Below, piece after piece: positions 39,001 through 45,000 of a stretch of DNA of 64,000 nucleotides. The first letter of the stretch is position 1. Each line of letters starts with the position of its first letter. The position numbers were made by a program, and so were the translations under genes. The notes beneath the pieces are model-generated. The model searched no databases, was not told the DNA's origin, and saw nothing but the letters and a program-made list of their open reading frames with translations. This stretch comes from Chelydra serpentina (lineage: Eukaryota > Chordata > Testudines > Chelydridae), in assembly GCA_037349315.1 (NCBI GenBank), contig JBAIAC010000008.1, forward strand, positions 35,500,001 through 35,564,000, given 5' to 3'.

Positions 39001-42000
39001 ACAAAGTAGTAGTAGTAGTTGTTGTTGTTATTAATTATTATTATTTTATAGCTAATAATAATAATAATGATTGTAGGTAATAAAAACCTCCTTTGGGTGG
39101 GGTGGCTGAGGAAATCTTAGCAATGATTATACTAGGTAAGGAAAATTAAAAAGCAATAAAGCACAAAATTCAAGAGCATACGAACGGCCATACTGGATCA
39201 GACCAAATGTCCATGTAGACAAGTATCCTGTTTCCCAGCAGTGGCCAATAAGAACTATTATCCTAACATTTATTATAACCCATCAATTTTTAAAATGTTT
39301 TACTTTAGGGAAAGATTCTGTGAAACTGATTTTAAATACCATGTCAAATGATCACACTACCCTGATGTGGCCTAGGAGGGGATTTATTACATGTAGAGAT
39401 CTTTTTTTGTCCATAATTTAAGAATAACACAAATTGGAATGGCTTATACTTACTGGAAGGTTTGCTTTTACAATGAAAGCCCTGCAAATAAAAATAAGGA
39501 TCATTAAAAATACTGTTTTGAAGAAAAAAAGATGCTGTGGAGTTAGTGTACACATAAATATAAAGATAGTTTAACAAATAGTCCCCATATTCGTTCATTA
39601 GATAAATCATTTTTAAGAATGAAGCATGACTTATCTTCAACAACACAACAATAGAAACATGCACAATGCTAAGGCATAAGTGCCTGAGTCAACCCCCACA
39701 GAGTCAATGAGGCCAATTTGATCAATTTACAATCTTTGTATTAAAGTTCTTTACCAAAAAAAAAAAAAATCCTCCAAACCATATCCCTTCACATAACACA
39801 AGAACTCTAGGTCACCCAATAAATTAATAGGCAGCAGATTTAATAACAAAGAAAACAAAGTACTTCTTCATGCAACACATAGTTAACCTGTGGATGCTGG
39901 AAGGCCAAAAGTATAACTGGGTTCAAAAAAGAATTAGATAGGTTCATGGAGGATAGGTCATTGTAATGAGGTGGAGCAGCCTCATACCAGCACAGAGGGA
40001 GTTAACTCACCTTGTTGGGCTTCCCTAACCCCACCCCTTCCCCCTCACCGAAAGTGTAGTGGCAGGGCAGGAAGTATAAGAACAGAGCTCTGCAGCTCAG
40101 TTGGAGCCAAATATCTTTCCCAGGAAGCCAAATTGCCCATGGAGCCCACAACTAGCTTGGCAGGTGATGACTCTCCTTAGCCAGCCTGGAGACAAGGCCA
40201 GCCACTGCCCCAGGAGACTAAGGAACCAAAAAGGAAGCAGAGAATGAGCTACTCATCAAGGTCACTGGGAACCATGCCATAGTGGCCACAGAGCAACCCA
40301 ACCAGATGCCAATAGGAAGCAGCCCAGGGGAATGAGACATTGGTCCTGTTGTGTTTCCGGGAGGCAAGGAGTTAACATTTCCAAGACAACCTAGCGATGG
40401 AATCACCCATCCCTTCAAGGTCCCTGGGCTGAGACATGGTGGAACAGGGTGGGCCCAAGTCCCCCTATCCTGGGCCCACACTTGGGGCTGGACGAGCGCT
40501 AATCCCCACATCCAGAGGCCTGATCTATTGCTCATTTGGTTGCCCCGCCAGGGCCAGCGCTAGCACTAGGCGACCCTTGGCGGTCACCTAGGGTGCCAGG
40601 ATTTGGGGGGCGGCGGGCAGCTGCCTCCTGCCTCCCGGCTCCCCGCTCAGCTGCTGAGCGGGGAGCCGGGAGGCAGCCATGGTGAGCCGCCCCCCTGCCT
40701 CCCAGCTCCCCGCTCAGCTCCCACAGCCGGCGGGCGGGGGGGGGGGGCTGAGCTCCCGTGGGTGGGGGGGGTTTGCTGGGGCGGGGGCGGCGCTAGCTGT
40801 GGGGGGCACAGGGCTGGTGCAAGGAAGTTTCGCCTAGGGCCCTGTGCCCCACCACAAGCCATAATGCTCACAGATCTGGTGTGAGTGCTGAGTTCCCAGC
40901 ACTGCCAAAGGAGGCACCCCAACCCTGAGACACAGGAACTTTGCATCCACCAATGGCTATTAGCCAAGATGGTCAAGGACACAACCCCATGCTCCGGGTG
41001 TCCCTACATCTCCAATTGCCAGAAGCTGGGACTGTACAACAAGGGATGGATCACTTGAAATTGCCCTGTTCTGTTCATTCCCACTAAAGCACCTGGCACT
41101 GGCCACTGTCAGAAGACAGGATACTGGACTAGATGGACCATTGATCTGACCACTATGGTCATTCTTATGTTCTTATACAACACTATGAATTGATAAATTG
41201 GCAATGATATTTACTGTGTCAAAAAGTATATTAGACTGTTTGCATTTCCAATATAAACTGATTGTGCAGGGATCTAGTCCTGCTTGTGCTAGCTACCTTC
41301 CATACACTTTTGGAACTAAATATATAATAACTGATAACATTAATATTGGTCAAATAATTTTTAAAGAGGACTTATGTATATGACAAGTCAAACATTCAAA
41401 TCAAACACCTTCAAGTCAATAAGACTTGCCTTTTTATTTAAAAGTATTTAGGTCCCAGTTACCACAAATTGGATTACTCAAGTGGGTAAGTGTTTGCAGG
41501 ATTTGGGTATAGAACAGTAGGAAGAAGGGGGCCTGATTTTCCACTGCCTTCCTCCAGGTATAGTCATCTACCTCTGGGGAAAGTCAGTACAAAGAAGGCT
41601 TTACATGCTATCACTGGTGTGAACAGACAATTCAGATCTGATAGAATTTTACACCCACTTCACAGAAAAATGAAAAATTTTGAAACTAAATACATGCAAA
41701 AGTGGGAAGAAGTGATACCGGAATTGCAGGATGAGATTTCCAAACTCTGCTTGTAAATTTAAAAAAAAAAATACATTGCAAAGATAATTGAACAAATCTT
41801 CAGTTAGGATTATGGTGCCTGTCCTGCAAATCTATATGCATGCTTAACTTTATGCAGATAGTAATTCATTGACCCCATTGACAACACTCATGTAGCTAAT
41901 GTTAAGCTCATGCATAAAAGTCTTTGCAGGACTGAGACTAAGAAAATAGCAAGTTAAATGCTCTAAAACAAAACCATTTTTAGTTATCTGAGCACCACTG

Positions 42001-45000
42001 AGGAGCATCTGAGAAACCTCTTTACAAGAGAAAACCGATACCCCAAAACAGCTTAAAAGATTTGTATGAAATTTAAAAGAAATCTTTTGAGGAAGTTATA
42101 AACACCTAAAAATAGGAGATTTGAATGGGAAATAATGCAGTGAACAGAGCAGAACCTCTGAGCAAATGGGGGAATAGGAGGGGGAGGGAGGCAAGCTACT
42201 GAGCTCTGCAGGGAGGGAGGGAGGCTCCAGGCTGGGGAAAGGCATCCCAGTAATTCCTACTGCCGCTTTTATGGCAGGTATTCGGTGGCTGGAGCCCAGT
42301 GTCACCACCAGCCCAAGTGCCGGCGCCCTATCCCGTCCCTTCCTACACCCCATCCTGGCAGCCAGCACACGAGCTCCTGTCCCTCCCTGGGCCAGGTGTC
42401 TCCGCTGGGACCCACAGTGGGTGGGACTGGGCTAAGCTGGGGAGTCCCACCTGCTCCCTGATGGTAGGATTACCAACACTGTATTTCAAAAATAAGGGAC
42501 TGTTTTCTTAGCACCCCTGCCTCCTGCCTCCTCCCGATATTATCATTACTAATAATAATAATTAATTAATAATAAGCAGTACTCTCCTACATTCGCCAGC
42601 TGTATTTCTTGCTGCTATTTGCATCACTCAGCAACTCCCGATCTTGTTGTACAAAGAAGAAATCTTTGCAGGATAACTGGAAGTTTATGCAAATTTGGAG
42701 TTTGCTTTTAATTAAATCTACAATGCGTCTGTTTCGTACGTCAGACCATTTATTCCCCATTAATGAAAAAATCCTCTCTACAAATGCATTTGATTCTGGC
42801 ACACTAAGTGAAAACAACGCAATTTGGAACAAGTTTCTCAAGTTTTCTTTTCCACACTTCTGTAACTCGTACACCCATTTTTCACTGATCGATTTGGAAA
42901 TGTCATTTCCTGATGTTTCGATCACATCTCGACTAGTGCAGAATTCCTCGTGGAGCTGGTCCATGTTTACAATTTCCCTCATTTTGATTGCGCCTGTTAC
43001 ATCCTCAAGATCTGAGAAACTAAGCTTCTCATAGAGATTAATGGGTTTCAACGTCATCACTGCATTATCAGTAGAGAAATCAAACCATTTATCGCTGTAC
43101 AAAAGCACAGAGTCATAAAACTTAATTAAGTCTTCTTTAACTTTGCATTTTGTTGTGGGAGTAGCTTTTCCATCAGTTGTTTGGCTTGGAATCCAAAAAA
43201 AAAAATCAATCCTCTTTCAGACTTAGCACCTTCATCTTAAATTGGCACATCTCTGCATACATGTCAGTAATGCATAACTTTGATTCCTCCAACTTTCTCA
43301 CAAATACATCAAAGACACAAGACGTGGTGGGAAAAACACATGTATGTTTCCATAATACAGGCATACTCGCCATCTTCTTGTAGTAAGATGAGGCCCTGAA
43401 ACATAAACCGTTGCTAGCAGAGGCCTGGTATGAGGCCTAAGGCCTGAACCAAAGGAATGGTCAAGACTTTGCTAACATACAGCAAAGTTAAGCTGTGAGC
43501 CAGAGGCAGGCCCTGCTCACAGAAGTTGGCAAGAGGAAGGCTTCTAATTGGATATATACACCTATCTAAAGGGTATCAAGCACTAATAGGATAAACATGG
43601 GCCAGGATGGCACCAGAACAGTCCGGTACGAACACATTCCACAGAAATAATGAGGAACAGGCTGACCCATCCTAAAAGACAGGGTCAAAAGGATAATATG
43701 ATGGATAGAGTTGTTTGTTCGAACCAACATGTACTAAGAGAGAGGCAGCACCCCAACACACAGAGGGGTTGTGCCTCGAAACATCATGAGTGATGTGTAA
43801 CTTCTTTGTACCTGTGTATAAGAATATATCCCTGATTGGATGTCTAGGGGGCAGTGGAGAGTTCCACCATTGACTGAGCTGCATCCATTGTCAGGGGGCA
43901 CATATTCATAGTATGTCCTGTAGAGTCTGCAGGGACTATCACTGTGCTTCATTTGACAATAAATCTGGCCGGGTGCCTTCGTACCTTATCAGAGTCTGTG
44001 GTCACTGGGAGTTCTCTTGGGGTCTGCTGTGTCAGCTATCTGCACAGAGCCAGGGCAGCACACAGAGGGAACACACGCACGCAGCCGACTGGTATCAACA
44101 TTGAACAGAGCAGAGCACCACACCGGTGACATCTGACAACACTTCTGTGAAAATGTTCTCTAACGCTACTGGACAAGACTCCACTAGTGACTTGAAGTAG
44201 GCTATAACTACTGGCCAGTTTCTCAAAAATCGATCGACTGCTGAGTTAAGGGATATGTAGTCACATGTTGTAGTACTTCTTTCTATTCAATGTCAACAAA
44301 CTCAAAAAAATGTCAGAGTTCTTTTCTGTGTATTGCGGACATAGAAAAATGGTTGTAAATTTTCAACACAATTGTTTCTATGTCAACCGACAGCTGATCT
44401 CTCGCATGTTTGCAAGTATTGTGGACTATGTGTGCGGGGCATTTCGCCTTCAAAATGCAGTCATTTTCAGTACATAACAACTGATACACCGAATTGTGTT
44501 TGCCATAGTTCACTTTTGAATTATCAGCAGTAAGACAATTAACGTTAAGATGGTGTTTCTCTAGGCAGTTCGTTATAGCATGATGAATGCCTTTTGCAGA
44601 TTCATCACTGTTGTCATAAAAATCAAGCAGCTTGCACTGAATGCCGTCTGATATGGTGAAATATGGTAGGCACATTGGAAACATCTTCCTGTTCCCCTTA
44701 TTTGAAGCATCGGTCACTACAGAGAAATACACATGCTGTGCTAGTGGCGATGGTAATAAATCCCATAAACAATCCCCCACAGACTTCAGGGCCAAAATAT
44801 CGGTCACTAATAGCTCTCCTTTGGTTCTTCTACAACACAATTGGTTTGCAATATTTGAATCACAAAACATTTCACTGGCAAGCTTATTATCACAGTCCTT
44901 GCTGTTGTAACTTAGACTGTGTTTAACTGCGTGGTAAACTGTTGCAATTTCTCATGCTGCAATTCGGTGACTTTCAGTGTTTGAAGAGACAAAGAATTTG

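Larger units (their letters stand above)
39850..41175 (+). mobile_element. CR1 3' end split by an LTR-like insertion
   Basis: The left part ends GGATAGGTCAT at 39961. The right part resumes at 40946 with TCCACCAATGGCTATTAGCC and runs to GTCATTCTTATGTTCTTA. Joined across the gap they give continuous CR1 text. Confidence 0.8.
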
